Source of the DNA: Rhodoferax sp. BLA1
Lineage (GTDB): Bacteria; Pseudomonadota; Gammaproteobacteria; Burkholderiales; Burkholderiaceae_C
Assembly: GCF_013416775.1 (NCBI RefSeq)
Contig: NZ_SZVI01000008.1
Coordinates: 95,654 to 159,653 of the forward strand
Direction: 5' to 3'
Length of the DNA stretch: 64,000 nt
In this document: positions 24,582-34,316 of the stretch, piece by piece
How positions within the stretch are numbered: position 1 is the stretch's first letter
How the letters are laid out: every line of letters starts with the position of its first letter
Made by a program: the position numbers and the translations under genes
The notes under the pieces: model-generated
The model's database searches: none
Seen by the model: only the letters and a program-made list of their open reading frames with translations
What the model was told of the DNA's origin: nothing

Positions 24582-26213
24582 ATGACGATTTCCATAACGA
24601 CGACATTGACCAAATTCCCGCTGAAGCGAACCGCACTGTGTGCGTTGGCGCTGCCAGCCTTGCTGGCACTGTCGCCGGTCTCGGCCAAAACCCTGGTGTA
24701 CTGCTCGGAAGGCAGCCCAGAAAACTTTGCCCCCAGCATCAACACCACCGGCACCTCGTTTGACGTCAGTGAACAAATCTACGACAACATCGTCGATTTC
24801 GAGCGTGGCGGCACCAAGGTGGTACCTGGTCTGGCTGAGAAATGGGACGTGTCCAAAGACGGCCTGGAATACACCTTCCACCTGCGCAAGGGTGTGAAAT
24901 GGCAATCCAATAAAAACTTCAAACCCACCCGCGACTTCAACGCCGACGACGTGTTGTTCATGTTCGAGCGCCAGTGGAAAGAAAACGACCCTTACTTCAA
25001 GGTCACCAGCGCCAACCACGCTTATTTTGGCGACATGGGCATGCCCAAGCTGTTGAAATCGGTGGACAAGGTGGACGACTACACCGTCAAGATCACCCTG
25101 AATGCGCCTGAAGCACCCTTCCTGTCCAACCTGGCGATGCAGTTCGCAGGTGTTCAGTCCAAGGAATACGCGATTGCCATGCTCAAGGCCGGCACCCCCG
25201 AAAAGATTGACCAGGAACCGGTCGGTACCGGCCCCTTCATGCTGGTGCAATACCAGAAAGACGCCATCATCCGTTACAAAGCCTTCCCGCAATACTGGGC
25301 TGGCAAGGCCAAGATCGATGACCTGATCTTCTCCATCACACCCGATGCGTCGGTGCGTTGGGCCAAGCTGCAAAAGGGTGAGTGCCATGTCATGCCCTAC
25401 CCCAATCCGGCTGACCTGCCCGCCATCCGCAAAGACCCCAACGTGGTCGTGATGGAGCAACCTGGCCTGAACGTCGGTTACCTGGCCTACAACACCACCA
25501 AAAAGCCGTTTGACGATGTGCGCGTGCGCAAAGCCGTGAACATGGCCATCGACAAGAAGGCGATTGTGGATGCGGTGTATCTGGGCACAGGTGTCCCCGC
25601 CACCAACCCGATTCCACCCACCCAGTGGTCTTACAACAAGTCGGTCAAGGACGACGCCTACAACCCGACCGAAGCCAAGAAGCTGCTGGCCGCTGCTGGC
25701 CTGCCCAACGGCTTCACCACCGACCTGTGGGCCATGCCTGTGCAACGCCCCTACAACCCGAACGCCAAGCGTATTGCCGAGCTGATGCAAGCCGACCTGG
25801 CCAAGGTGGGCATCAAGGCTGAAATCAAGAGCTTTGAATGGGGTGAGTACCGCAAGCGCATGCAGTCGGGTGAACACCAGATGGGTATGTTGGGCTGGAC
25901 CGGTGACAACGGTGACCCGGACAACTTCCTGAACACCTTGCTGGGCTGTGCTGCGTCCAAGAACAATGGCTCCAACGTCGCCAAGTTCTGCTACCAGCCG
26001 TTTGAAGACCTGGTGCAAAAAGCCAAGGTGGTGTCCAACCCGGCTGAACGCACCAAGCTGTACGAAAAAGCCCAGGTGATCTTCAAGGAACAAGCCCCCT
26101 GGTTCACCATCGCCCACGCGGTGCAGATCAAACCGGTGCGCAAGGAAGTCATCGGCTTCAAACTGAGCCCGTTTGGCCGCCACTCCTTCTACGGTGTGGA
26201 CATGGCCAAGTAA
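24582..26213 (+). CDS. dppA: Periplasmic dipeptide/oligopeptide-binding protein DppA
   Basis: A 543-residue SBP family 5 protein. A signal peptide ends near SPVSA. The mature start [17 protein letters not shown] is typical of DppA. The family segment [25 protein letters not shown] follows, and [17 protein letters not shown] near the end is a DppA hallmark. In most dpp operons this gene comes first; here it is last, 29 bases after dppF. Confidence 0.95.
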   Translation: MTISITTTLTKFPLKRTALCALALPALLALSPVSAKTLVYCSEGSPENFAPSINTTGTSFDVSEQIYDNIVDFERGGTKVVPGLAEKWDVSKDGLEYTFHLRKGVKWQSNKNFKPTRDFNADDVLFMFERQWKENDPYFKVTSANHAYFGDMGMPKLLKSVDKVDDYTVKITLNAPEAPFLSNLAMQFAGVQSKEYAIAMLKAGTPEKIDQEPVGTGPFMLVQYQKDAIIRYKAFPQYWAGKAKIDDLIFSITPDASVRWAKLQKGECHVMPYPNPADLPAIRKDPNVVVMEQPGLNVGYLAYNTTKKPFDDVRVRKAVNMAIDKKAIVDAVYLGTGVPATNPIPPTQWSYNKSVKDDAYNPTEAKKLLAAAGLPNGFTTDLWAMPVQRPYNPNAKRIAELMQADLAKVGIKAEIKSFEWGEYRKRMQSGEHQMGMLGWTGDNGDPDNFLNTLLGCAASKNNGSNVAKFCYQPFEDLVQKAKVVSNPAERTKLYEKAQVIFKEQAPWFTIAHAVQIKPVRKEVIGFKLSPFGRHSFYGVDMAK

Positions 26214-26231
26214 GTCGTTTCCGACTCACTC

Positions 26232-26261
26232 AAAAAAGCCAGCTTCGCGCTGGCTTTTTTT
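26232..26261. terminator. Bidirectional terminator between dppA and the GGDEF-EAL gene
   Basis: AAAAAAGCCAGC-TTCGC-GCTGGCTTTTTTT, usable on both strands between two converging genes. Confidence 0.9.
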
Positions 26262-26287
26262 CGCCTGATCGGGCTCGCGCCAGAGCT

Positions 26288-28984
26288 TTAGGGTCTCAAT
26301 ACCAAGGCTTCAAAGTCCTCAACCAACAGCGGCCGACTGAAGAAGTAGCCCTGATAAGCATGGCAGCCTGCGCTGGCAAGAAACGCGCGCTGTGCGTCGG
26401 TTTCAACCCCCTCGGCGATCACACTCAAGCCCAAACCCTGCGCCAGGGTAATGATGGTTTTGGCAATACCTGCGCTGTTTGTGTTGGTCAACACCTCGCT
26501 GACAAAAGAGCGGTCAATCTTCAACTGATCCAGCGGCAAACGGCCCAGGTAGGATAAAGACGAGTAGCCGGTGCCAAAATCGTCCATGGAAAAGCCAATG
26601 CCCTGGCTTTTCAACACAGCCATCTTCTCAATGATGTCATCGACGTTGCCCACCAGCAGACTCTCGGTGAGCTCCAGTTTCAGGTGTTGGGGGTTGATCC
26701 CGGCGCGCTCCACCACTGACATCACCTGTTGCACAAAATCAGGTTGTGCCAACTGCAGGGCGCTGACGTTGACCGCCAACACCAGATCTGCCAGGCCCGA
26801 GCAGTTCTGCCACTTGGCCAGCTGGCAACAGGTGGTCTCCAGCACCCACTGCCCGAGCTGCAAAATCACACCGGTTTCTTCCGCCAATGGGATGAAGTCA
26901 GCGGGCGACACCATGCCACGCGTCGGATGGCGCCAGCGCACCAGCACTTCTGCACCAGTCACCCGGCCAAGTGCCATGACCTGGGCCTGGTAGTGCAGCT
27001 CAAACTGCCCAGCCGACACCGCACTGCGCAAATCCTTTTCCATCGCCACGCGGTTAACCATGACGGTCTCCATCGCCGGATCAAAAAAGTGCATCCCATT
27101 GCGCCCCATGTCCTTGGCGCGGTACATGGCCAGGTCAGCCTGGCGCATCAAGTCATCGATGCTGGCGGCTTGCCCCAGAAACACCGTGGCGCCGATGCTG
27201 GCAGAACCCGTGTGTGTCACCTCACCCAATTGGTAGGGCAGGCTCAAAACTGCCAATATTTTGGCAGACACCAACTCGATGTCTTTCACCGCCTCGACCT
27301 CACTCTGGCCCAAACCCGCCAGAATCACCGCGAACTCGTCACCCCCGACGCGTGCCACCGTGTCACTGTCTCGCACACAGCCCAGCACACGCCCAGCCGC
27401 CTGCTGCAGCTGCAGGTCACCCACATCGTGGCCCAAGGTGTCATTGAGTGTTTTGAAATGGTCTAAATCAATGAACAACATGGCACCCAAAGTGCCTTGG
27501 CGGTGGCTGGCCGCGATCACCTGTTTGAGGCGGTCCAACAACAGGGTCCGGTTGGGCAGTCCGGTCAGCTGGTCATAAAAAGCCAGTTTCCTGATTTTTT
27601 CGTCCGCCGCTTGGCGTTCGGATATATCGCGTAAGGCGCTTGCAAAAAACAAGCCTTTGTTGGTCTCAATCCGGCTCAGGCTGACCTCCACATGGCATTC
27701 GCTGCCATCTTTGCGCAAGGCTTTGATGGTTTTCCTGACGGCCCTGGCTGGTGTGTGGGTGGTCGCGCCAAATCCTTCACGCAACCTCTGGTGAGCCGCA
27801 CGGGAAGGCATCGGCACAAGGTCTTCAATCGGTTTGCCCAACAGCTCTGCCATCGCATACCCCAACAAGGGGGTCACTTGCTGGTTGACCATGGTGATGC
27901 GACCGTGTTCGTCACTGATTAACAATGCGTCGGGGGTCGCCTCAAAAATCGACTGCAAGCGCGCATCACTGTCGCGCAAAGCCATCTCACGTTGGTGTGC
28001 CACTTTGTTAAACACACGTTGGCGTCGCTGGTGGATGTACAAGGCCAGCAACACGGCCAGGCTCACCCCACCAAAGGCCCCTGCCAGCAAGCTGGTTTCC
28101 CGTCGCCAGTTGGCATAAATGGCAGACACATCGCGGGAAACCATCACCACCAGCGCCTTGTCCATGGCCAATGGCGATGGTTCAACCATGCGAAACGCCA
28201 GCTGTCGGATCTCGCCGCTGGCGTCCGTTGTGCCAGTGAAGGCGCTGAAAGCCCAGCCGTGGCTTTTGTGCTGGTTGAAAAAACTGCCTGGCTGCGCCCA
28301 GTTCACTTGGCCTCGGCCCAGGGTGTCTGGTGCACTGACAAAGAGCTGGCCGTCGCCGTGAATCAGCGCAATCTGGGTGTCTGGGGTAAAACGGACCGAC
28401 TCCAGCAACACCGCTGAAAAAGTCGACTCCACCACGGCCACCACCACCCCGCCAAATTGGCCATCAGCTTGTTGGATGTCCCTCACCAAGGCCATCGATG
28501 GCCGGCCCAGGCTGCTGACAAAAGGCGCCGACACATGCAGGACACCTTGGCTGCGCTGCCGCAAAGCGGTCTGAAAGTAGGCACGCCGGGAGGCATCAAA
28601 GCCCACCAGACTGTCCATGCTGGCATGCGTCACCCGGCCACGGGCGTCGGTGATCAGCAGCGGCGACATGCCGGTGAGTGTCTCGGCCATCAGCTTCAAA
28701 CGCTCGTTGAGCGCACGGCCCTTGAGCTGATGAGCGGTATCCGTGGCCAGATCGTTGAGCAACCCCTCCAGCGCGCGGTTGGTGGAGACCAGCTGAGAGG
28801 CCAGGTTTTTCTCGATCACACGAGCCTGGTTGGCGAGCCGTTCCTGCTCGCTCGAAGCCAGCTGCTTGTGGTCAAGGTACTTGGCGTAGCTGATGTAAGC
28901 ACCCAGGCTCAGCAGCAGCCCCACACACAGCAGCCACTCTGCAATAAAAAGGGTATAAACAGTCCGACGGGCTTCTCGACGCAT
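26288..28984 (-). CDS. Membrane GGDEF-EAL cyclic-di-GMP enzyme with dCACHE-like sensor and PAS
   Basis: An 898-residue protein. One membrane segment near residue 20 and another near 310 flank a periplasmic sensor region of about 270 residues (YFQTALRQRSQGVLHVSAPFV suggests a CACHE fold). A PAS domain (about 345-465) follows, then GGDEF with an intact RVGGDEFAVIL, and EAL with EVLVRWRHP in place of EAL but with NVSALQL, DDFGTGYSSL and QGYFFSRPL conserved. Both synthesis and breakdown of c-di-GMP are possible. It lies 35 bases after the chemoreceptor gene on the same strand. Confidence 0.9.
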   Translation of the reverse strand: MRREARRTVYTLFIAEWLLCVGLLLSLGAYISYAKYLDHKQLASSEQERLANQARVIEKNLASQLVSTNRALEGLLNDLATDTAHQLKGRALNERLKLMAETLTGMSPLLITDARGRVTHASMDSLVGFDASRRAYFQTALRQRSQGVLHVSAPFVSSLGRPSMALVRDIQQADGQFGGVVVAVVESTFSAVLLESVRFTPDTQIALIHGDGQLFVSAPDTLGRGQVNWAQPGSFFNQHKSHGWAFSAFTGTTDASGEIRQLAFRMVEPSPLAMDKALVVMVSRDVSAIYANWRRETSLLAGAFGGVSLAVLLALYIHQRRQRVFNKVAHQREMALRDSDARLQSIFEATPDALLISDEHGRITMVNQQVTPLLGYAMAELLGKPIEDLVPMPSRAAHQRLREGFGATTHTPARAVRKTIKALRKDGSECHVEVSLSRIETNKGLFFASALRDISERQAADEKIRKLAFYDQLTGLPNRTLLLDRLKQVIAASHRQGTLGAMLFIDLDHFKTLNDTLGHDVGDLQLQQAAGRVLGCVRDSDTVARVGGDEFAVILAGLGQSEVEAVKDIELVSAKILAVLSLPYQLGEVTHTGSASIGATVFLGQAASIDDLMRQADLAMYRAKDMGRNGMHFFDPAMETVMVNRVAMEKDLRSAVSAGQFELHYQAQVMALGRVTGAEVLVRWRHPTRGMVSPADFIPLAEETGVILQLGQWVLETTCCQLAKWQNCSGLADLVLAVNVSALQLAQPDFVQQVMSVVERAGINPQHLKLELTESLLVGNVDDIIEKMAVLKSQGIGFSMDDFGTGYSSLSYLGRLPLDQLKIDRSFVSEVLTNTNSAGIAKTIITLAQGLGLSVIAEGVETDAQRAFLASAGCHAYQGYFFSRPLLVEDFEALVLRP

Positions 28985-29019
28985 GGATCAACAACGCAGG
29001 GCGCGGGCTACACCTGTTG

Positions 29020-30657
29020 TCAGCGCGCGGCAAGCAGCACCCGGCTTGGGCTTCTTGCACTGGTTTCCCTGCGGGCGTTTGGCGGAGTCACATCCGCCAG
29101 CCCGGTGGGATCAAGCTGCAGTTTGAACACCGCCACCGTCTGCACCAGATCGTGGGCTTGCGACCTCAGGCTGCTGGCTGCTGCGGCCATCTCTTCCACC
29201 AAGGCGGCATTCTGCTGGGTCACCTGGTCCATTTGGGTGACCGCTTCACCAACCTGGCTGACACCCTGGCTTTGTTCGCGGCTGGCTGAACTGATCTCAC
29301 CCATGATGTTGGTGACACGGCGGATCGAACTCACCACCTCCTGCATGGTGGTGCCCGCCTGGTCCACCAGCAGACTGCCTTGCTCAACCCGCGTCACGCT
29401 GTCACCAATCAAGGTCTTGATTTCTTTGGCGGCGGCGGCAGATCGACCGGCCAGGGCACGCACCTCGGTCGCCACCACCGCAAAACCACGGCCCTGCTCA
29501 CCCGCTCGGGCCGCCTCCACCGCCGCATTGAGCGCCAGAATATTGGTCTGAAACGCAATGCCGTCAATGACACTGATGATGTCGGCAATTTTGTGAGAGG
29601 CGTCGTTGATGCCCTTCATGGTCTGCACCACCTGCGCCACCACCTCACCGCCCTGCACCGCCACCGTGCTGGCGCTCATAGCCAGTTGGTTGGCCTCGTG
29701 AGCATTGTCCGCATTCTGTTTGACGGTGGCGCTGAGTTCTTCCATGCTGGCTGCGGTTTCCTCCAGTGCACTGGCTTGTGATTCGGTGCGTGAGGACAAG
29801 TCCTGGTTGCCCTGCGCAATCTCGGCACTGGCGGTGGCCACCCCTTCTGAGCCGGATCGGACATGGCCGACGATGCCCGACAGGCTATCACGCATGCTCT
29901 TGAGTGCGTACAACAGGCTGGACTGGTCGCCGTTTTTGAGTGCAATGTCCACGGTCAGGTCGCCTGCGGCAATGCGCCGGGTGATGTCAGACGCTACATC
30001 CGGTTCACCCCCCAGCTGGCGCAGCAGTCCACGTGCAATCAGCAGGCTGGCCAGCAGCAGCAACACAGCCAGCACAGCGGCACCAGCAGATGCGGTGATG
30101 ACGCGGGCCTGGATCACTGCATTCACATTGTCCACATACACCCCCGAACCAATCACCCAGCCCCAGGGCGCAAACGCCTTGACGTAGGATATTTTGTCCA
30201 CCGGCGTCTGGCTACCTGGCTTGGGCCACATGTAAGGCACAAAGCCCGAGCCACTGTTTTTGGCCACTTGGTTCAAGGCCAGCATGAACAGTTTGCCGCT
30301 GGGGTCTTTGAGCCCTGAGACGTCCTGCCCATCCAGGTTGGGACTGGTCGGATGCATGACCATCTTGAGCTGGTAGTCCTGAATAAAAAAGTACTCTTTG
30401 CCGCTGTAACGCAGGGCTTTGAGGGCGGCCATGGCCCGCTGTTTGGCCTCGTCAACGGGCATGTTGCCTTGGGTGGACAAGTCCTGGTAATGCGTGATCA
30501 ACCCATGCGCGGTTTCCACCGCTTGCTGCAGGCCCAGCTCACGCTCCTGCATCAACAAGTTGCGCTCCGTGTACAAAAAAACCGCGACCAATACCAGAAT
30601 ACCTAGCAGCGCACTCGCAATCAGCAGGCCCAGCCGTTGGGCAATCGTCAATTTCAT
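29020..30657 (-). CDS. Methyl-accepting chemotaxis protein with single CACHE sensor
   Basis: A 545-residue receptor. A membrane segment (residues 10-28) is followed by a CACHE domain with [32 protein letters not shown] and [14 protein letters not shown], a second membrane segment near 190-210, HAMP, and the signalling domain with the hairpin tip [25 protein letters not shown] sequence. The C-terminus ends without a clear NWETF-like CheR tether. It would sense a small organic ligand in the periplasm and steer motility. Its ATG overlaps the stop of the REC-only gene upstream. Confidence 0.93.
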   Translation of the reverse strand: MKLTIAQRLGLLIASALLGILVLVAVFLYTERNLLMQERELGLQQAVETAHGLITHYQDLSTQGNMPVDEAKQRAMAALKALRYSGKEYFFIQDYQLKMVMHPTSPNLDGQDVSGLKDPSGKLFMLALNQVAKNSGSGFVPYMWPKPGSQTPVDKISYVKAFAPWGWVIGSGVYVDNVNAVIQARVITASAGAAVLAVLLLLASLLIARGLLRQLGGEPDVASDITRRIAAGDLTVDIALKNGDQSSLLYALKSMRDSLSGIVGHVRSGSEGVATASAEIAQGNQDLSSRTESQASALEETAASMEELSATVKQNADNAHEANQLAMSASTVAVQGGEVVAQVVQTMKGINDASHKIADIISVIDGIAFQTNILALNAAVEAARAGEQGRGFAVVATEVRALAGRSAAAAKEIKTLIGDSVTRVEQGSLLVDQAGTTMQEVVSSIRRVTNIMGEISSASREQSQGVSQVGEAVTQMDQVTQQNAALVEEMAAAASSLRSQAHDLVQTVAVFKLQLDPTGLADVTPPNARRETSARSPSRVLLAAR

Positions 30658-31073
30658 GGTGTTTTCTCAGGGTTGGGGTTGCTCGAATCGGACCCGTTGT
30701 ACAGATGGTGTAGTGCTTCCAGCACCATCCTTTCAAGCAGGGCATCCGCTTGTGTGGCTTTGTCAAAAAACCAGTCAGCACCTTGAACTTGGCACTGCTG
30801 CTGGTGGCTGTCGTCTGCATGCAAAGAAAAGACAGCAATGCGCATCTCGGGTGCCAGCTGTTTGAGGGTTTGCACAGCGGCGTCTCCCCGACCATCGGGC
30901 AGGTGCAGATCCAGAATCAGCAAAGCGGGAGGATCACAGCGGACACCGTCGAAGGCGGCCTGCAGTGTGGCCGCCTCACGAACCGAGCCCACACCGGTGA
31001 TGCAGCCCAGCGCAGCCCGCAAACTGGTGCGAACCGCTGGTGCGTCATCAACAATCAAGACATCCATGGGCAT
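30654..31073 (-). CDS. Stand-alone response-regulator receiver domain
   Basis: A 139-residue receiver. [15 protein letters not shown] carries the acidic pair, [11 protein letters not shown] the phospho-Asp, VFSLHA the Ser switch residue and FFDKAT the Lys. There is no output domain, so it acts by binding a partner as CheY or as a phosphate sink. The start was placed at the ATG at 31073; one six bases later is also possible. It overlaps the chemoreceptor gene by four bases (ATGA), which suggests joint function. Confidence 0.85.
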   Translation of the reverse strand: MPMDVLIVDDAPAVRTSLRAALGCITGVGSVREAATLQAAFDGVRCDPPALLILDLHLPDGRGDAAVQTLKQLAPEMRIAVFSLHADDSHQQQCQVQGADWFFDKATQADALLERMVLEALHHLYNGSDSSNPNPEKTP

Positions 31074-31204
31074 GGTCCGATCGTGCACAAACCGACCCGC
31101 TTGCGCCATCGGTGGCGGCTGATTTGTGTGTCAGCAAAGGCTGCAAGCGCCTAAGGCATGCCCTAGTCCAGCCAATCCACCAGACCACCCTCAGTCACAT
31201 ATCT

Positions 31205-31262
31205 TTTTGACCTCTAGCCCTTTTAATAAAAGGGCCAATAGCTACTTTATAAGTAGCAAAAC
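31205..31262 (-). repeat. Palindromic dispersed element, copy R6 (intergenic)
   Basis: CCTCTAGCCCTTTTAAT, then AAAAGGGCCAATAGCTAC. It lies in the 247-base space between two leftward regulator genes. Read leftward it is GTAGCTATTGGCCC...GGGCTAGAGG, matching the family consensus well. Confidence 0.85.
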
Positions 31263-31320
31263 AAAGCATCACCTTCAGTCAGGCTTGCCGTGAACTGGCC
31301 TGAGCTGGCTAGGTGGGGTG

Positions 31321-31953
31321 TCAGCCCAGCAGTTTGTGCTCCATGGCGTAACGCATCACGTCAGCCATGTTGGACAGGTTCAGCTTCTCCAGCAAACGTG
31401 CCTTGTGGGAGCTGACGGTTTTGCCACTGATGGCCAGCTGCGCAGCGATGTCGGTCACACCAAAGCCTTGTATCAGCAGTCGAAACACCTCGGCCTCACG
31501 CTGCGACAACAAGGTGTGGGGCGCAGACGCGCTGCTGCTGGTGACCTCAAACGCAATTTTTTCGGCCAGATCGGGCGCCAGGTAGTTGCCGTGCGCAGCC
31601 ACTTTGCGGACTGCCTTCAGCAAGCAGTCTGGCTCGCAGTCTTTGCTGATGTAACCACCCACACCCGCCCTGAGCATACGCACCGCCACCTGGGCCTCGT
31701 TGTGCATGCTGAACACCAGGATCGGCACCTGAGGCCAGTGCGCCTTGACCCGCGCCACCAAATCGGCGCCGCTGATGCCGGGCATGTTGATGTCGAGCAG
31801 CAACAAGTCCACCGAGTTGTGGCGCAGGCAGGTCAACACCTCGGCGCCGCAGACAGCCTCAGCCACCACCTGAATGTCCGGCGCCAGCGTCAAAAGCTGC
31901 CGCAACCCGGCACGCACAACCGCATGGTCGTCGGCAATCAGCAGCCGGATCAT
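31321..31953 (-). CDS. NarL/FixJ-type response regulator (pairs with the upstream PAS kinase)
   Basis: A 210-residue regulator. The receiver has ADDH at 7-10, phospho-Asp54 in LLLDINMPG and Lys in YISKDCEPD. The LuxR-type helix-turn-helix is near the C-terminus (LSQREAEVFRLLIQGFGVTDIAAQL and ISGKTVSSHKARLLEKL). The ATG overlaps the kinase stop (ATGA). It closely resembles the regulator at 62729, including the MHNE and KDC segments. Confidence 0.93.
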   Translation of the reverse strand: MIRLLIADDHAVVRAGLRQLLTLAPDIQVVAEAVCGAEVLTCLRHNSVDLLLLDINMPGISGADLVARVKAHWPQVPILVFSMHNEAQVAVRMLRAGVGGYISKDCEPDCLLKAVRKVAAHGNYLAPDLAEKIAFEVTSSSASAPHTLLSQREAEVFRLLIQGFGVTDIAAQLAISGKTVSSHKARLLEKLNLSNMADVMRYAMEHKLLG

Positions 31954-33950
31954 TTCAACTCCTTGGCCAGCACCTGCTCAAGCGGGATCACCACTGCAAT
32001 CGTCGTACCCTGCTCGGGGGCGCTGTTGATGTCGATCTGACCGCCCAGCGAAATCACCCGCTCACGTATCCCCACCAGGCCCAGGGAGCCACGCCGGGCC
32101 ACCGCTGCCGGGTCAAAACCCAGCCCGTTGTCGCGGATCTCCAGCAGCAGGTCCACACCACGGCGCAGCAAGCTGACCGTCACCAGGCTGGCCTGGGCAT
32201 ATTTGCGGATGTTGGTGAGTGACTCCTGCACGATGCGAAAAATCACCACATTGCGGTTGGCCTCCATCTCTACGGACGCATCGGGTGCTTCCAATGTGCA
32301 TGCCACATCGCCATGCCGGGCAAACTCCTGGCACAACCAGGCAATCGAGGGCACCAAACCCATGTCCAGCGCCACCGGGCGCAGACTGGTCGCCACCGCG
32401 CGCACCCCCAGGATGGCCCGGTCCACCAATTTTTTCATACCCGTGAGTTCGGCCTCCAACGCTGGCACAGAACTGCTGTGGCGGATGATCGCGAGTGACA
32501 GATCCATGCGCAGCGCCGTCAACACCTGCCCCAGCTCGTCATGCACCTCACGCGCAATGTGCCTTTTTTCTTGCTCCAGCCGGGCCTCATTGGATGCAAC
32601 CAATTGACGCAATTGCTGACGCGACTGGGCCAGGTTGTGGTTCATGTCCAGCCAAGCCGCCTCGGCGCGTTTGCGCTCGCTCAGGTCAAAGTAAGAACAC
32701 ACATAGTGGCTGACATCCCCATCCACACCCTTGACCGCCGTGATGCTCAGCCATTTCAGGACGATGGCGCCGTCCTTGTGGCGATCCCAGATTTCACCCT
32801 GCCAGCGGCCGGTGCCACACACGGTGTCCCACAACTGGTGAAAGTAGTCATCGTTGTGGCGCCCCGAACGCAAAAAACGTGGGGTCTGGCCCACCGCCTC
32901 GTCGGCCGTGTAACCGGTGCTTTTGGTGAAAGCCGGGTTGACCATTCTGATCACCGAGCGGGTATCGGTGATCAGAATGGCGTCCATCGTCTCAAACGCG
33001 GCCGCCGCAATACGCAGAACTTCTTCCACTTGGCGGCGCTGGGTGATGTCGCGGACAACAAAGCAGGTTCTCAGCAGACGGCCGGCCTCATCGTATTGGT
33101 ACTTGGCACTGCTTTCACGCCACAGGTAGTGCCCCAGCCGGTGTTGAATCCGGTAGGAAAACAACTGATCACGGGCGTTTGACGCGGTGGCCCGGTCCAT
33201 TTCGGTGCGCAGCGCATACTGGTCACGCGGATGAACCAGGGCAAAAACGGATGCAACAAGCGCGTTGAACTCATCAACATCGTGGTAACCCAGCTGCTGA
33301 ACATAGGCTGGCGACACATACTCAATGCGGTCATCCGCACCAACAATCAAAATACCATCCAAGGTGTTGTCAGCCACCAGCCTGAACTTGTCCTCACTCG
33401 CTTCTTTGGCCAGCTGTTCCAGCTGGCGGCGGCGCGTGATGTCGCTTAACACCAAACGCAGCACTGGCGCACCCGCATCACCCGCGACCGCGATGGCTTG
33501 CACACTCACCCACAACAAGCTGCCATCCGCTTGTTGCATGCGCAACTCCGTCGTGGCCTGCACGCCCTGGCTGGCAAAAACCTGTTTGCACAACAGGTAA
33601 TACGCGTCTGCATCCGAGGAGAAGATGTAGCTGGGCAGCAGCTTGCCAATCAAGGTGGCACGCGGCACACCCAAAAGCTGCGCCGTGCTCAGGTTGGCCT
33701 GCAGGATCACCGCCTGCTGGCTGACGGTGAGATACCCCACAGGTGCCAGGTCGTAAAAGTCGAAGTAGCGGGAGTTGGCGGTGTCGAGTGCCGCCTGCGT
33801 GCGGCGCAACTCGTCGTTTTGCATCTCCAGCTCGATCTGATGCAGGCGCAAGTTGGCCAGCGCTTCACCCATGGCCTGCGGCGACAAATCTGGAAAGTCA
33901 CCAAAAGTTCTGGCGCCTTCGCTTTCATACACCTTCATAGGAGCCCACAA
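31950..33950 (-). CDS. Cytoplasmic three-PAS NarX-type histidine kinase
   Basis: A 666-residue soluble kinase with no membrane segment. Three PAS domains lie at about 60-175, 185-305 and 315-430. A short coiled region leads to HisKA_3 with the phospho-His at 470 (AREVHDELGQVLTALRM) and a HATPase with VQESLTNIRKYAQAS, DNGLGFD and GLVGIRERV. A second Met four codons in is an alternative start. It shares an ATGA overlap with the NarL-type regulator. Positions 32942-32980 hold a perfect 16-bp inverted repeat inside the coding sequence of PAS 3. Confidence 0.92.
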   Translation of the reverse strand: MWAPMKVYESEGARTFGDFPDLSPQAMGEALANLRLHQIELEMQNDELRRTQAALDTANSRYFDFYDLAPVGYLTVSQQAVILQANLSTAQLLGVPRATLIGKLLPSYIFSSDADAYYLLCKQVFASQGVQATTELRMQQADGSLLWVSVQAIAVAGDAGAPVLRLVLSDITRRRQLEQLAKEASEDKFRLVADNTLDGILIVGADDRIEYVSPAYVQQLGYHDVDEFNALVASVFALVHPRDQYALRTEMDRATASNARDQLFSYRIQHRLGHYLWRESSAKYQYDEAGRLLRTCFVVRDITQRRQVEEVLRIAAAAFETMDAILITDTRSVIRMVNPAFTKSTGYTADEAVGQTPRFLRSGRHNDDYFHQLWDTVCGTGRWQGEIWDRHKDGAIVLKWLSITAVKGVDGDVSHYVCSYFDLSERKRAEAAWLDMNHNLAQSRQQLRQLVASNEARLEQEKRHIAREVHDELGQVLTALRMDLSLAIIRHSSSVPALEAELTGMKKLVDRAILGVRAVATSLRPVALDMGLVPSIAWLCQEFARHGDVACTLEAPDASVEMEANRNVVIFRIVQESLTNIRKYAQASLVTVSLLRRGVDLLLEIRDNGLGFDPAAVARRGSLGLVGIRERVISLGGQIDINSAPEQGTTIAVVIPLEQVLAKELK
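32942..32980. repeat. Perfect 16-bp inverted repeat inside the kinase gene
   Basis: CCATTCTGATCACCGA, seven bases, then TCGGTGATCAGAATGG. The arms are perfectly complementary. It encodes part of PAS 3 (AILITDTRSVIRMVN). A stem this long with so short a loop should form a stable hairpin in mRNA or single-stranded DNA. Confidence 0.95.
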
Positions 33951-34316
33951 CGGCAGATGAGCCGCTCCTTGTTGGGCAAGCGCCGTCTTGTTGGGTGGAC
34001 GGTGGGTGCGCTACCGATAAGCGTCTGTACCAAACGCTGGCTGCCCAGGGCGGGCATAGGTTCCCAATTGACTGGTTGAAGTAACTCCACTACGGAAAGT
34101 ATAGTCTTCGCAGCTTGGCGCAAGCTGTCAGGAACGGCAATGACCATGGATCGTGAGCGCCAAACACGGCGGTCGCTACCCGGGCCCATGGCCGTCCAGC
34201 AGTCTCACCCAAGCCGGGCCCACACGCCGCCCGCTGGCCCCAACAAATAGTGATCAAATATGCCTCTAGCCCTTATATAACAAGGTCCAACAGCTACTCT
34301 ATCAAGAGCTGTTGAA
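33951..34316. other. Non-coding stretch between kinase and TPP-enzyme genes
   Basis: 366 bases without a convincing gene. Holds the upstream region of the three-PAS kinase gene and the repeat R7. Otherwise I see no hairpin terminator or known site. Confidence 0.7.
34253..34312 (-). repeat. Palindromic dispersed element, copy R7 (intergenic)
   Basis: TGCCTCTAGCCCTTATATA, then ACAAGGTCCAACAGCTAC and TATCAAGAGCTGTTG. It lies directly downstream of the TPP-enzyme stop, where it may also serve as a terminator through CAACAGCT...AGCTGTTG. Confidence 0.85.

Noticed and set aside
24567..26183. A 538-codon frame opposite dppA
   Set aside because: dppA on the plus strand has a signal peptide and full family match; the antisense protein has biased composition and no motif.
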